Assembly: GCA_963585895.1 (NCBI GenBank)
Contig: OY757912.1
Span: 77,036,612-77,100,611, forward strand
From: Sepioteuthis lessoniana
Taxonomy: Eukaryota > Mollusca > Cephalopoda > Myopsida > Loliginidae
Direction: 5' to 3'
DNA: 64,000 nt
In this document: one piece after another, positions 10,028 through 21,164 of the stretch
Layout of the letters: each line of letters opens with the position of its first letter
How positions within the stretch are numbered: the stretch's first letter is position 1
Program-made: the position numbers and the translations under genes
Notes under the pieces: model-generated
What the model was told of the DNA's origin: nothing
Database searches by the model: none
Seen by the model: only the letters and a program-made list of their open reading frames with translations

Positions 10028-10545
10028 TTGCCCAGTCGGCTGGGCTGTAGAATACACCGACTTCACCTCTGCAGAGGGGTAAGACCCCCCACTAACGAGT
10101 GTCCTGGATATGACACTAAACAATCTGATGGTGAGGTTCCAGCAGTGCCATAGCTCCCAGGTCCACTTTGGCCCGGAGTGGTAGCACCTGATAGGGCCCT
10201 ATCTATGGGTTAAATAGAACTAACGGCATACTTATGCTAAAATGAATTGAATAAACTGAATTGCATGAAATAAACGTTTTTGACAATTAAACTGTGTGAT
10301 TATGCTTAACTGAATTATTTCAAATAGAACTGTTTTTCGACATTAAAAGTGTATTTACACTTAACTGCATTATTACATATAACTGCTTGAATAGTTTGAA
10401 ATGGATATATTTTTGACAATCAAAATGTGTACTTATGCTAAACTTTATTGTTTTCAATAGAATATATTATTTACATAAAAATGGATTTGGCATTAAATAA
10501 CCAACAAAGGTTGATATGCCATAAAACCCAAGAAACTAAACCAAC
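10028..10545 (+). mobile_element. Element E, well-preserved copy
   Basis: Representative copy of the commonest repeat here. It opens with CCCAGTCGGCTGGGCTGTAG, runs through a CTCTGCAGAGGGGTAAGACC block and a GGATATGACACTAAACAATC block, then CCCGGAGTGGTAGCACCTGA, then an AT-rich body with repeated AACTGAATT units. It ends TTTGGCATTAAATAACC...TTGATATGCCATAAAAC. I see no tRNA A/B boxes in the head. The 3' tail is shared with SINE-A. Function unknown; it behaves as a non-autonomous retroposon. Confidence 0.75.
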
Positions 10546-10689
10546 CAATCGGTTTCAAATAAGTTTAACGTAATAATTGATTTATATAGAAATCAATTGC
10601 AATAGAATTAAAATAAAGATAATTTTTATATGTGGTAAGAGCATATATTTACTAGCGTATATAAATGATGTAGATCCTATTTTCAGGGA

Positions 10690-10815
10690 GTTTTCTTGGC
10701 TTAGAGGCAAACATGCTGGACTGCGACATCTTAGTATGTGAGTTTGAACCCCAGATGCACTATTATGTTCACTTTCGGACTAACATCATTTCGAAAGGCA
10801 TGAAATTTCTCACCA
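10690..10815 (+). mobile_element. SINE-A-like fragment
   Basis: Diverged tRNA-like head with GGCAAACATGCTGGACTGCGACATC, then GTGAGTTTGAACCCCAGATG (B-box-like) and the TTCACTTTCGGAC body. Truncated at the 3' side. The next 230 bases (10816-11045) hold nothing I recognise. Confidence 0.55.
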
Positions 10816-11045
10816 GCTTTTAGTAAATTAGTACGTCAGTGTGTACGCGTGTTTGTGTCTTTGTGAATGACTGTCTTGACTGACTGTCTGTGTACGGGCG
10901 CATGCGCACTTTGAAAAAGATTAGTGTCCATGAAAATAGAGATAAAAACTTTGTTGAGATTGAACTGTAGTTGTATGTAATTTGTATATGTAGGAATCGA
11001 ATAGTCAATACTTGGAAAAAAGGAAGATACTAAGAAAGACATAGG

Positions 11046-11570
11046 AGTGCCTCAAGTGATATGATGGTTAGCAAGCAAGACTAGAAAACGTTCCTGAGTA
11101 AGTTCGAGTCTCAATGGGTGCCCTATCTATAAGGACTATGTTACAACTATGCGAAAAATTTTTGTAAATTATCTGGACCCATCGGGTTATGTAATGGTTA
11201 GCAATCTAGACTAGCAAACATTCACAAGTGAGTTTGAGTCTCAATGGGTGCCCTATTCATACGGTCTTGGGCTACACTAAGCAAAAAGGCTTTGTGAATT
11301 ACAAAAAGTACATGGGGGTTTCGTGTGGTGCAATGGTTTATAACCTAATCTAGCAGAGCATTGAGTTCATTTGAGCCTCAGTGGCTACCTCATATATCCG
11401 GTTTTGTGCCACAACTAAATTAAACTTAGATAATTACAACAAAAAGAGGTCATGGTCACTTCCCGTGGAGTAATGGTTATCAAGTGAGATGATAAGACCA
11501 TTTTTAGTGAATACGATTCACACTGGGTTCCCCATTAATATGACTTGAGGAATGTTTAGTAAATAACTAT
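11046..11570 (+). repeat. Tandem array of four SINE-B units
   Basis: Four head-to-tail units start near 11046, 11178, 11314 and 11454, each about 132-140 bases. Every unit has an A-box-like (A/G)TAATGGTTAGCAA variant, a B-box-like GAGTTCGAGTCTC variant, and a body ending near AGCAAAAAGCTTTGTGAATTAC. Units 1 and 2 are most alike; unit 4 is most decayed. Dispersed single units occur at 7450-7565 and 60541-60665. Tandem SINE units could arise by unequal exchange, template-jumping during insertion, or rolling-circle copying; the sequence alone does not decide. Confidence 0.75.
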
Positions 11571-12010
11571 AAAAAGAAAACATACTCCACTTAAAAACTA
11601 TGGAAGGGTTATGTATATACATAAAAAAGGGGCACATCGAACAACAGAATTGAAACAATAACTTATTTGGTAATATCGTAAAAACTATTAAAATATTTTT
11701 GTACCAAAGAACAGGCAAAGAGAATTAAACTTTCATCGCCTGTTTTTTTTTTTGTTTTTTTTTTCAGTAAGAATAGAAAGTGTTATGTCACCACATGCCT
11801 AACAACTAATCGGTCGGAAGAAAAGGAAATAGAATTCTTAAAACAATTTCACAAATAAAATTTATGAGAAAAATGTCTCAGAAAAATATATTAACTTTAG
11901 GTATTTCAAGGAATACATCCTTAGGTCAGAGGTACCTGAGGGTGTATTCCTTGAAATTACTAAGAAAAATATATTAACTTAAGGTATAAAACCTGTTACG
12001 ATACAAACAC
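11571..12010. other. Unassigned AT-rich stretch
   Basis: Contains a short local inverted pair, AAGGAATACATCC...CTGAGGGTGTATTCCTT, at about 11907-11955. No coding or known repeat signal. Confidence 0.4.
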
Positions 12011-12011
12011 A

Positions 12012-12430
12012 AACCAACCCAGACGGTTGGGGCTATAGAATATGCAGCCTGCTTCTGTAACTGATGTTGAGGCAACATTCAGAACTTTGGGGAATGTGCC
12101 GTACATCTTCTTTGCCATTACTCCCGGGTCCACTTTGATCTGCAGGGATAGAACCTGCTAGGGTCTCATCAATGAGTCAAATAGAAATATTTAATTATTT
12201 TCTATACTTGAAATCATTAAACAGTAAGCAAACAAATGAGTGAAATTAAACTGAATTATTAACATTTCATAGCATTACTTGGAAATATTTTAATGAGCAC
12301 AAATGAATGAATAATGTTGAATAGAATCATTAGTGTTTGATAGCAATACTTGAAACCATTTACTGTGTGTAAATAAATGATTTGTGGTTCGTTTTAAAAT
12401 AATTACCTATAAACTATTCGTTTCCTGAAA
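12012..12430 (+). mobile_element. Element E copy (diverged)
   Basis: Head ACCCAGACGGTTGGGGCTATAG, central CTTTGGGGAATGTG and GTCCACTTTGATC blocks, and a long AT-rich body with repeated TGTTTGCAAAC/AAACCATT elements. The conserved tail is missing. Confidence 0.6.
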
Positions 12431-12534
12431 GCAACATCCTATGAAACTACAGCTGTAGTCATTTATCAACAATCTCTAAAACCATCCAAATAAGACGAAC
12501 AAGATATGAAGGACACAGCAGGAGAAGCAAGTCG

Positions 12535-13345
12535 TCATCATCATGTCGTGTTGGTAGCACGGATATCCCTGATCCTCTCTCGCCACATTTCCCTATCATT
12601 CATGGCCTCAGGCAGGTCTTCTGGACAACATCCTGTATCCTCACATAGTTGCTGAATGTATTCTCGTGCTGGTCGTCCTGCTTTTGCACGGCCATGTGTG
12701 GGGGTCCATAACAGTACATCACTTATGGATTCATCCCTGCTTCTCCAGCAGTGTCCTGCATGTCTGGTTCGTCTCACTTGAATAGTTTTCGTGATAGGAG
12801 GCAGGTGGCCATACAGTTGGTGTCTTGTGGGGTGTTGCCGCCAGGAATTTTTCAAGATTGCTCTCAACATTCTTGTGTAATTGCCGTCTAGCTTCTTCTC
12901 CAGCCGTTTTGTTAGAGTCCGTGTAGTGCATCCATATAGCAGTATCGATGCGACCGCTGCCTGGAAGAAACTGCGATTCATTTTATCGGTTAGGTCTGAT
13001 TTCCATATAATCGAGAGCCTATCGATAGCTGTCCATGCTTTCGTTCACCTCTTGTCGATGTCCTTTTCGGTTGATGCGACGCTGCTTCCTAGGTAAGTGA
13101 ATTTGTCTACTAGTTTAAGAGGGGTTCCGTCTAGAGTGGAGATGTCCCCCGTTTGATTATAGCACATATATTCCGTTTTGTGTGCATTGCGGCTGCTCGT
13201 TCCAAACTATGCAGTAGTGTTTCGGCTTGGTTGGGTGTATTTGCCAGTATCGCTATGTCATCGGCGTAGTCGGCGTCGGTAATTGTTTTTGCTGGGTACC
13301 TTCTGCTTCTTTTCTTTGTCAGCTCGAAGCCGATGTTCTCCAATG
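12535..13345 (-). mobile_element. RTE-like LINE 3' end, copy 2, with RT motif
   Basis: The longest 5' extension of the family here. The frame 13343-13131 contains the reverse-transcriptase active-site box DADYADDIAIL. The frame 12981-12541 (146 aa) covers KRSFFQAAVASILLYGC through KKLDGNYTRMLRAIL to the GRPAREYIQQLCEDTG end. A frame change lies between the two frames. The 3' end is a short (ATG)n tail at 12535-12545. No endonuclease domain is present, so it is 5'-truncated and inactive. Confidence 0.88.
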
Positions 13346-14155
13346 GATAACTTCACAGGGACGTATCAGTCTTGGCAATAACTTACCAAGAACAACGCTG
13401 TGTGGACACGTGATGTAGTTTGGAAAACCTGCTGGGAGCAATGTATTATAGGGATGCATGGAGAGAAAGTGTCAAGAAAATCCGTGTTAACAGTGTGAAT
13501 TGATGTTGATGATGTTGATGATGATGATGATGATGAAATATAATCAGGATTCAGCATTGAAAAAGCATCAAGGGATGATATGCCATTAAACCAATAATCT
13601 AACTTAACCTATTGTCTAAGGAAGTTCTTAGTAATCACCAAATTTTCAAACTGCCAATGGCTGAGAAATTCCGTCTCTTTTTTAATTTTATTCTAGTCAG
13701 AATGATCTTATTATTAAATCTATCAAGCAGGGAATTGGTGAGAAAATGTCTGCATTTGATCTGGAAACGGTGAAAATCTCACTTCCTAATACCCTGTGGA
13801 AAATATGCAAAGGTTAGTTAATTAATCAGTAAATACGCTTAGACCTACAGAAATATTATTTAAGTCATGACAGATGCTCAGAATAAAGAAAGTATTCCCT
13901 TATTTAAGCATTGTTTCAATTCTATATTACAGTGAGGCTTCTGAATTGATTGATTGATTGATTGATTCTAACGTCATATCAACTCATCTTGGGCTATTTT
14001 AGCCATGTGTTTAGGTTCATTGTTCGTTCATAATTACATATCAATGTATTTGTTTCTTCCGATTTTTTTTACACACGATTGTATAGTTTTAAGTATTCTA
14101 ATATAATCCAAATAAGTATATTATATCAAGTAAGCATTGTTATTTAATAATAATC
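13346..14155. other. Unassigned stretch with small satellites
   Basis: Holds a (GAT)n-type tract at 13501-13536, a (TTGA)n run at 13948-13967, and an E-like TGATATGCCATTAAACCAA tail at about 13576. No gene seen. Confidence 0.45.
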
Positions 14156-14157
14156 AT

Positions 14158-14360
14158 TTGTGAGAGGGGAAGTTCCTGTTATGTATTGGCTAAAGGGCTT
14201 GGCTGCAAAATGAAAATCCAGTCGTGGTATTAGGTCTACTTTCAAAATAATTTCATTGGGAAAGCTGTGAATCCCCTTTTCCCTCCAGCTGTGCTCTTCT
14301 TCTAAAAGGATGGTTTACATTAAATAACCCAAGAAGTTTAATGTGTCTTTAAACAACGAA
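14158..14360 (+). mobile_element. SINE-A-like copy (diverged)
   Basis: Same order of blocks as SINE-A: ATTGGCTAAAGGGCTTGGCTG head, CCAGTCGTGGTATTAGGTC, CCCTCCAGCTGTG, then the TTAAATAACCCAAGAAG tail. Heavily mutated. Confidence 0.5.
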
Positions 14361-14461
14361 ACCAAATCAAACTTTACTTATTTGTGCACGATTTTATGGT
14401 TTCAAGTAACTAATAATAATAATCCTTAGTAAGCAATTACAGTTTCAGCTATTCTTAATAT

Positions 14462-15290
14462 TGCCAGTTTGCTGGGGATGCAGAATACACCAACTGCATC
14501 TCTGCAGAGGGGTAGACCCCACCCAAACGAGCGTCCTGGATATGACACTAAACAATCTGATGGTGATGCTCCAGTAATGCAGGAGCTTTGGAGAATGCTG
14601 AGTATCCCTTCATTACCAATGCTCCCATGTCCAACTTGACCCGGAGTCGTAGCACCTGATAGGTTCCTATCCATGGGTCAAATAGGACTTAAATGCGAGC
14701 TAATGCTAAACCAAATTATTTGAAATAGTTCTATTGCAAATAATTTGGTTTAGCATAAGCACATATTTTAGTCCTATTTTGATAATTAACTGCATGAAAA
14801 TTAATGACTAATCTTTAATTGAATTGATAGTGATACATACCAATTGTTGGAACCATTTAACTTTGTAGACTAAAATGAATAGTTTGAAATAGAACTGTTA
14901 ACTTTGTTGACATGCTGAACTGAATTGTTTGAAGTAGAATTGTTTGATCGTTTAACTGTGTGTAAAAACACTGTTTACTTTAGCTAAACTGAATTGCTTG
15001 AAATAGAACTGCTTTTACATTTAACTGTGCATAAGCAAAAAAAATATTTAAACCAATGATAATCTGTATGTAAACAAAAGACTGTGCTAATACTAAACTG
15101 AATAGTTTGAATTCAAGTGAAACCATTTAACTGTGTCCCCCCCAAAAAAAAAAATGAGCTTAGGCTTTTTTTTTTTTAAGTTTTGTAGAAAATATGCTTA
15201 GGAATTATATATTTAATATACGAATGAAAAGGATTTGGCATTAAATGACCTACAAATGTCGATATGCCATAAAACCAACCAAACAAACGA
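14462..15290 (+). mobile_element. Element E, long copy
   Basis: Full head (GTTTGCTGGGGATGCAGAAT, CTCTGCAGAGGGGTAGACCC) and full tail (GGCATTAAATGACCTACAAA, TGATATGCCATAAAACCAAC). The AT-rich body has many AACTGAATNGTTTGAAATAG repeats, and a local inverted pair, CTAAACCAAATTATTTG / CAAATAATTTGGTTTAG, at 14711-14752, which makes a stable hairpin. Confidence 0.75.
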
Positions 15291-15404
15291 ACAATTCTTA
15301 ATATAAGTAACTTACGATAATATGACATAAAGTATTTCTATCAAATACGAATACATTTTAAAAGGGATCAAATAGGAATAAATTTTAAAAGGTATCAATT
15401 TGAA

Positions 15405-15640
15405 CCATACTTAGGACCCATAGATAGAATCTTAACAGGTACTAAAACTCCGTGTCAAAGCGGACCGGGAAGTAATATAAATGAGTGAGCTCTCTAAACT
15501 TCTCAGATCTTTAAAATTAGAGCCTCACCATCAGATGCAGTTTCGGGTGATACTCAGGACGTGCCATTTATTTTTTGGGAGGGGGTCTTACCTTTCTGCA
15601 GATGATGCAGTGAGCATAGTCTAAGCCCTCTTGATAACAC
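15405..15640 (-). mobile_element. Element E copy (degraded)
   Basis: Central and head blocks on the minus strand (CCTCACCATCAGATG, GGGAGGGGGTCTTACC, TCTGCAGATGATGCAG). Tail absent. Confidence 0.6.
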
Positions 15641-15814
15641 AGATAGTGGGGAAAAAAAGCCAGAGCTTCGAAAGGCCAAAACAATTACAATAGATTTATC
15701 CGAAAGATTTGGGAACATTTTATAAAGTGTATTACTTCAATTGAATTATCTTACCAGTACGAGCAATGTTTATTACTTTATTCATAATAGCAAAAAGGTT
15801 CTTCCTTTCTATCG

Positions 15815-16447
<633 letters not shown>

Positions 16448-16539
16448 ATCACGTTTACCGTTTCATTCTTTCCTTTCTTTCCTCATTATCAAAACTGAAT
16501 GGGCCATTATTTATCTGACAGGACGTCACATTTGAACAG

Positions 16540-16575
16540 ATTACTTATTCTAATAATATTTTTAGAATAAGTAAT
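16540..16575. repeat. Short perfect palindrome
   Basis: Arms ATTACTTATTCTAA (16540-16553) and its exact complement (16562-16575) around an 8-base loop. Could be a hairpin or the remnant of a foldback element. The region 16576-16900 beside it is unassigned. Confidence 0.7.
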
Positions 16576-16963
16576 GAACGCATGTTTGTCATTTCGTTCA
16601 CACGTTACGCTTGCACATATATCCACCCCGAAGCCAAGTGCGATATTCTTTTACTTTCCACCTCGACTATGTGGAATGTCCTCCACACTTCCTCTCAATG
16701 AAGAGGGATATTCTTCTTCGTGGATGTTGCTTCTTCACATGAAACACGATGGAATTGCCAAGTGCTTACTTTATTTATTCTCACAAAACAGCAGATTAAA
16801 CATAAATTATTGTACATTGGTTGTATTTTGTCGATTGATTTTATGGTATATCAACTCTTATGGGTTATTTGATGCAAAATCATGTTTATATATACACACA
16901 CAAATTATATATATATATATATATATATGGGGAAATGGTAGATTTAGGGGAATCTAACAATAG

Positions 16964-17134
16964 GATAAAGATAAGTTGAAAAGTGGATAAGTTAGACACT
17001 AACAACAGGTTTAGAAATATTTCGTTATTAAATTCACAGAATAAGTTTAGTCCGATGAAGTTCTGTGAATAAAGATCGAAATATTACTATACCCGTTGTA
17101 AGTGTCTGATTTATCCACTTTTCCACTTATTTTT

Positions 17135-17137
<3 letters not shown>
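16964..17137. mobile_element. Foldback/MITE-like element with 77-bp inverted arms
   Basis: Left arm 16964-17040 and right arm 17062-17137 are inverted repeats of each other along their whole length, with about a dozen differences. The loop is about 21 bases. It sits between (TA)n tracts at 16905-16928 and 17139-17193, the right one directly abutting. No coding capacity. The loop and right arm contain CCGATGA, then GAAA and ATA.TTAC.TAT, recalling hammerhead parts, but stem I does not form. Confidence 0.75.

Positions 17138-17138
<1 letters not shown>

Positions 17139-17193
<55 letters not shown>
17139..17193. repeat. (TA)n microsatellite
   Basis: TA tract directly abutting the right arm of the foldback element. 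The following 17194-17485 is AT-rich and unassigned. Confidence 0.95.
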
Positions 17194-17200
<7 letters not shown>

Positions 17201-17489
17201 GTTTATATTTACACAGATTATATGTATCTGATTGGTTCGCGAATAATTCGTACTTAACTTTATTTTTTCACGAGTTATTACAGGTTATTTAATTGGACAT
17301 AGTTAAATGGCGTCTAGTATTCCAACCTAATACTAATAATTTTATTTAAATGTTTGTCAATTATTTGCACACAGTAAATTAGTTACAACTTCTGCGATTT
17401 AATATTAGTAATTATATTTATCAAATATTCCTATTAAATGTTGATACTTTTAAAATAGCCACATCGTTTCAATAGCTAATTATAAATCT

Positions 17490-17715
17490 TCATAAATGAT
17501 TGAATAGTTCTATTGGTCACAAACGTGAGACTTTCACGGGTACAACAGATCTGGGTCAGGGTGTATCTGAGATTTATGACAATGAAGGGGTACTTAAATC
17601 CCCAAAACTCCAGATAGAGTTTTGCGTCATACAGAGGACACACGATGTGTGTGTGTGTGGTGGGTATTAGCTCTATGCAGAGGTGCAATCGACGTGCTCC
17701 AGCTGACAATTCAGG
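17490..17715 (-). mobile_element. Element E copy (degraded)
   Basis: Retains ATGACAATGAAGGGGTAC, CCCCAAAACTCCAG and TCTATGCAGAGGTGCAATCG landmarks on the minus strand. Interrupted by a small GT expansion at 17646-17660. Confidence 0.55.
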
Positions 17716-18021
17716 ATATGAAAAAATCAATGATAAATATAGTCAACAATGGTTCAAATGAAAAATTCCCAGAAATATGCAAAAAAGATACAACTATTTT
17801 TTACTTTACAAATTTCCTATTTGCATAAAAAAATAATCCCACTTTTTCTGAGAACTAAGTTACAAGTTATTGAGTGACAGAGGCGTAATTTTTGCCGAAA
17901 AGGATTTTTTTAGTGAGGACTTTGGTTTTAATTTTTTTCTTTTTCTATTCCTTATTACTAAATTTCGAACATCAACAATGTTTGGAATATCAATATTCGA
18001 TATCCTGACAATTAACAAACC

Positions 18022-18344
18022 AACCGTCACAGCTTTAGAAGCTTAGAATTTCGGGACATTTTTTCCATTATTTTTACTTTAATGTCTTCTTTAACCAACG
18101 TGATGTGATGAGCCGATTTGAGTAAATCGGATATGGCACAGAGTTCAACGCTTTTTGGAGAGCTGTCGGTATAGGGGCGGCTGTGATTGACAGACTGAAG
18201 GTCGGAAGTCACCCCTGCAGCATGGGAATTGAAAATGATATTGGAATTGAAAGGCTGAACTCGGTTTGGTTGAGGGATTGTCCTGATTAATTTTGGAGAG
18301 TTGAAATCAAGACACCGGAGAAAACACACATTTTCGTAGAGCAA
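18022..18344 (-). CDS. Unassigned 105-residue open frame
   Basis: The only non-low-complexity frame above 100 residues that I could not assign to a mobile element. Composition is ordinary (no repeats, mixed polar and hydrophobic), and the local GC is higher than its neighbours (about 18100-18300). It contains SDLLKSAHHITLVKEDIKVK near the C-terminus. No domain, signal peptide or splice context is recognised. It may be a relic of a mobile-element ORF or an exon; weak support either way. Confidence 0.25.
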
Positions 18345-18429
18345 GAGATAGCCTGTCTGTAAAGGTTTCGGGTCCGTCTATGTCACAATAGCAAAGAATA
18401 GTTACGGAATTTATTTTCCTTTTCTAATG

Positions 18430-18672
18430 ATGGGCGGAGTCCTCGTGGAGTAGTGGCAAACTTGGTCGACTATAAAATCATAGAAAGAGAGTTCAAGCTT
18501 CAGTCACTCTATTACGTTCTCTTTTAGAGGTAATACCACTGGTAAAGGTATGAATTCCCGTATTCCTACGCCTAGGTCTGAGTTAAATAGTACCCTGACT
18601 GCCCTTCTTCAAGGATGGGGTTGGCATTGAATACATCTGGCAGGTTGATATTATATTAAATAAAGAAACCAA
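18430..18672 (+). mobile_element. SINE-A-like copy (diverged)
   Basis: Head GTCCTCGTGGAGTAGTGGC with an A-box-like core, TCAAGCTTCAGTCACTCTAT at the B-box position, TATTACGTTC, GGTAAAGGTATGAATTCCC, then a TTGGCATTGAATACATC-type tail. The order matches SINE-A throughout. Confidence 0.6.
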
Positions 18673-19784
18673 ACAAACCAAAAACCCTTTCCACTGCCTG
18701 TACAAAACAAAAACCTAATTATTATAAAGACCAATCTAAATGATAAGAGTGATGTTAAAGTATGATTCTGTTTTATTTTATTTTATTTTTTTAGCTTTCT
18801 TTCAATAAAACTGGAAAATAATGGGGATCAAGTTATAATATAATTAGGGGAGCTGGGTGTTTGTTTTAGTAGTAAGATGTTTACTTGATAGATTAAGAGA
18901 TCAACCCTGGCTGGTGGAAAGGGGGATACATATGTAAACAAAGAGACTCAAGGTAGTACGTGAGAGAGAGAAATATATATATATAGAGAGAGAGATAGAG
19001 AGAAAAAGGCATGAAGATAAGCGAGAAATGTGTAGAAAAGAGAAAGATAGATTTCTAAAATCCATATCATGATAGCAACAGCTACCCAAGTTTAAAAAAA
19101 TAGAGAGGTATCAGCAGCAAATCGTTCCCTGCCATGGAAAGAGACGTTCAAGAGGATGCGGTATAGAAAACAGGAAAAGAAAGACAGTTGGATACGAGAC
19201 GCGATGATGTGAAGACGAGCCAAAAATTATGAAACCCATTTTGGTCGAGCACTGCGAAGGGGTCACACAGCAGCCACAAATATGTGAAGACGAGACCCCT
19301 AGCAGTCAAGTACGTGAACTACCAAAGCAAACAAGAAATATCATGTCAAGGTCTGTATTTAGAACGGCGATAGTCCAAGTATCTATTTGGTGTCATTGTA
19401 ACACCATCTTGAGACAACCCAGTTTCAAAGTATCGTTTGTTGTTAGTTTTGTTTTGTTTTGTTTTTCTCTTTCATTTCGTTTTTTAGGACTGTTGAGTTT
19501 ATATATATCAATTTTCGTTATTCATGTTCCTATACCTTTGGTCGATCTAAATCGCGATATAAAGATTAGACATATGAAATGATTTCATGCCTGTCACTTG
19601 TTTCTAAAACCTTTCTTCTTTTGACCAAATTTGTAGAGACACATGCCCAAACGAACCCCTCTTAGTAAATAGATACACTGACTCGAGTTCAAAAACTAAA
19701 CGTGACTACTTTTTGCCAGGTTACTAAACACAAACTAAGGTTTTGCTGATTCAAATCACTTTGCCCATTCCTGCATTTTCACAT
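18673..19784. other. Unassigned stretch
   Basis: Contains (GA)n-rich sequence at 18960-19010 and a 117-residue plus-strand frame at 19229-19582 with one hydrophobic segment near its C-terminus. No homology is recognised and the frame has no supporting context. Confidence 0.3.
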
Positions 19785-20040
19785 TGGTTTGGTGGGTAGA
19801 GTGTTCGCCAATGGTCTAGGAGACCAGGGTTCAATCCTTGGTCACGTCATACCAAAGACTTTTAAAATGGTACTAGATACCTCCTTGCTTAGCACTCAGC
19901 AATATAAGGTACGTATAAAGGGTAAAGTGAAGCAATCCAGGGAAAGGAGTAGCGCTCCCTCTACACCTCGATGTTGTAGCTATTGAAAAGGGAGCCTTCT
20001 GGTCGTCCTCGACTGCGGTCACCGTCTTTACTTACTTGTT
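19785..20040 (+). mobile_element. SINE-D copy (tRNA-headed)
   Basis: Head GGTGGGTAGAGTGTTCGCCA (A-box-like) and GACCAGGGTTCAATCCTTGG (clear B-box). The body follows with AGCACTCAGCAATATAAGGT, AGCAATCCAGGGAAAGGAGT and GTCCTCGACTGCGGTCACCG, and the tail with repeated TTAC. Pol III promoter boxes are visible. Other copies are at 26727, 29596, 32040, 47462 and 63150. Confidence 0.85.
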
Positions 20041-20276
20041 TGAATGTGGAAACTGTCGTTCTTTTTTTGTTTCTATTTTTCAGAAAAAGCAGACTCCAGA
20101 TTCCCGATCCATCGATGTACTACAAAAGTCAAAAAACCTGACCCTTGGTCTTTTCTGGTGCCGTAAAGGCAATCTATTGGCACTTGACTCATTAGTTCCA
20201 CTAATTCTTCGTTCAACTCTAATAAACAACTTTTACCGTACTTTCGCAAATTTTAGTTTTTCAATAATTCATGTTA

Positions 20277-20598
20277 TATATATATATATATATATATATT
20301 GGCAGCATTCGGCTGGAATTGGTTGATAAACCTTCCATAATTAGTTATTTCGTAAGTACAAAATACAACAGTACATTGCTCATTCTTACTAAGTAGTAAT
20401 GTACATACAAAAGTTACATCAATTTTGTAATACACCCCCCCCCTAATGATAGCCCAATGTTGGACAGAAAGTACAATGGAAATAACTAATTACGGAAGAT
20501 TAATCAAACAATTCCCGACGAATATTATAAGTTCAATACGGCAATTTGAAAGGAGTAACAAAAAATACGTAGACAAAAAATGTCTATTATGTTCAATG

Positions 20599-20643
<45 letters not shown>
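20277..20643. mobile_element. Foldback element between two (TA)n tracts
   Basis: Inverted arms of 45 bases at 20307-20351 and 20479-20523 match at 39 of 45 positions. The 127-base interior contains a C-run at 20436-20444. TA tracts at 20277-20299 and 20600-20643 bound the unit. No coding capacity, so it resembles a MITE. Sequence unrelated to the 16.96 kb foldback, but the same design. Confidence 0.65.
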
Positions 20644-20646
<3 letters not shown>

Positions 20647-21164
20647 TTTGATATTATTTAGTTAATTTACATTAAATAGGCGTGTGACATTTTGTGTCAC
20701 ACTTCGCGTAACTCTTTAATTTACATTAAAAGTATGTGTGACTTAAGTACAGATCAATTTTCGTCTAACTCCTTTTCAAAAAGCGGTCTGCTAACTTTTC
20801 CGGGCACTGCTAACGTTATTGGTGATCCACAATTGCTTACTACTCTAGACTCGAATTGTCCACGCTCAGTTAGACTTATGAATGATAAAGAAAAGAAAAA
20901 GAAAAGAAAACAATGAAAACTGTTTCAGAAGTAAAACAGTTAAAAATATCTTTCTAATGAATTGTCAGCTTACCAGAGTCCAAGATTTCAGTTTATTATG
21001 TTGCATATTGAACCTTTGACCAAGTCGTCAATCAGAGATCCTCTAAACAGGATTCACCGGTGAAAATAAATGGAAGCAGCCACGTGGTTAAACGGAAATG
21101 TGTTGGTGTTTGAAATGATATATGCAGATGCCTATGGGAGATACTGGCTGTTTGTCTGTGTGTA
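20644..21164. other. Unassigned stretch
   Basis: Has a local direct repeat of a TTTACATTAAAT(A/G)(G/A)GTGTGAC-like unit at 20668 and 20722. No gene or known element recognised. Confidence 0.4.

Noticed and set aside
11046-11570. Genuine tRNA gene cluster
   Set aside because: Cloverleaf arms do not pair properly and the same body and 3' sequence follow each unit, so these are SINE units, not functional tRNA genes.
13501-13536. CRISPR-like or satellite array at the (GAT)n tract
   Set aside because: Simple trinucleotide repeat without spacers; the host is clearly eukaryotic.
19229-19582. 117-residue frame with a hydrophobic segment as a membrane protein gene
   Set aside because: No homology, no splice or promoter context, and T-rich composition explains the hydrophobic run.
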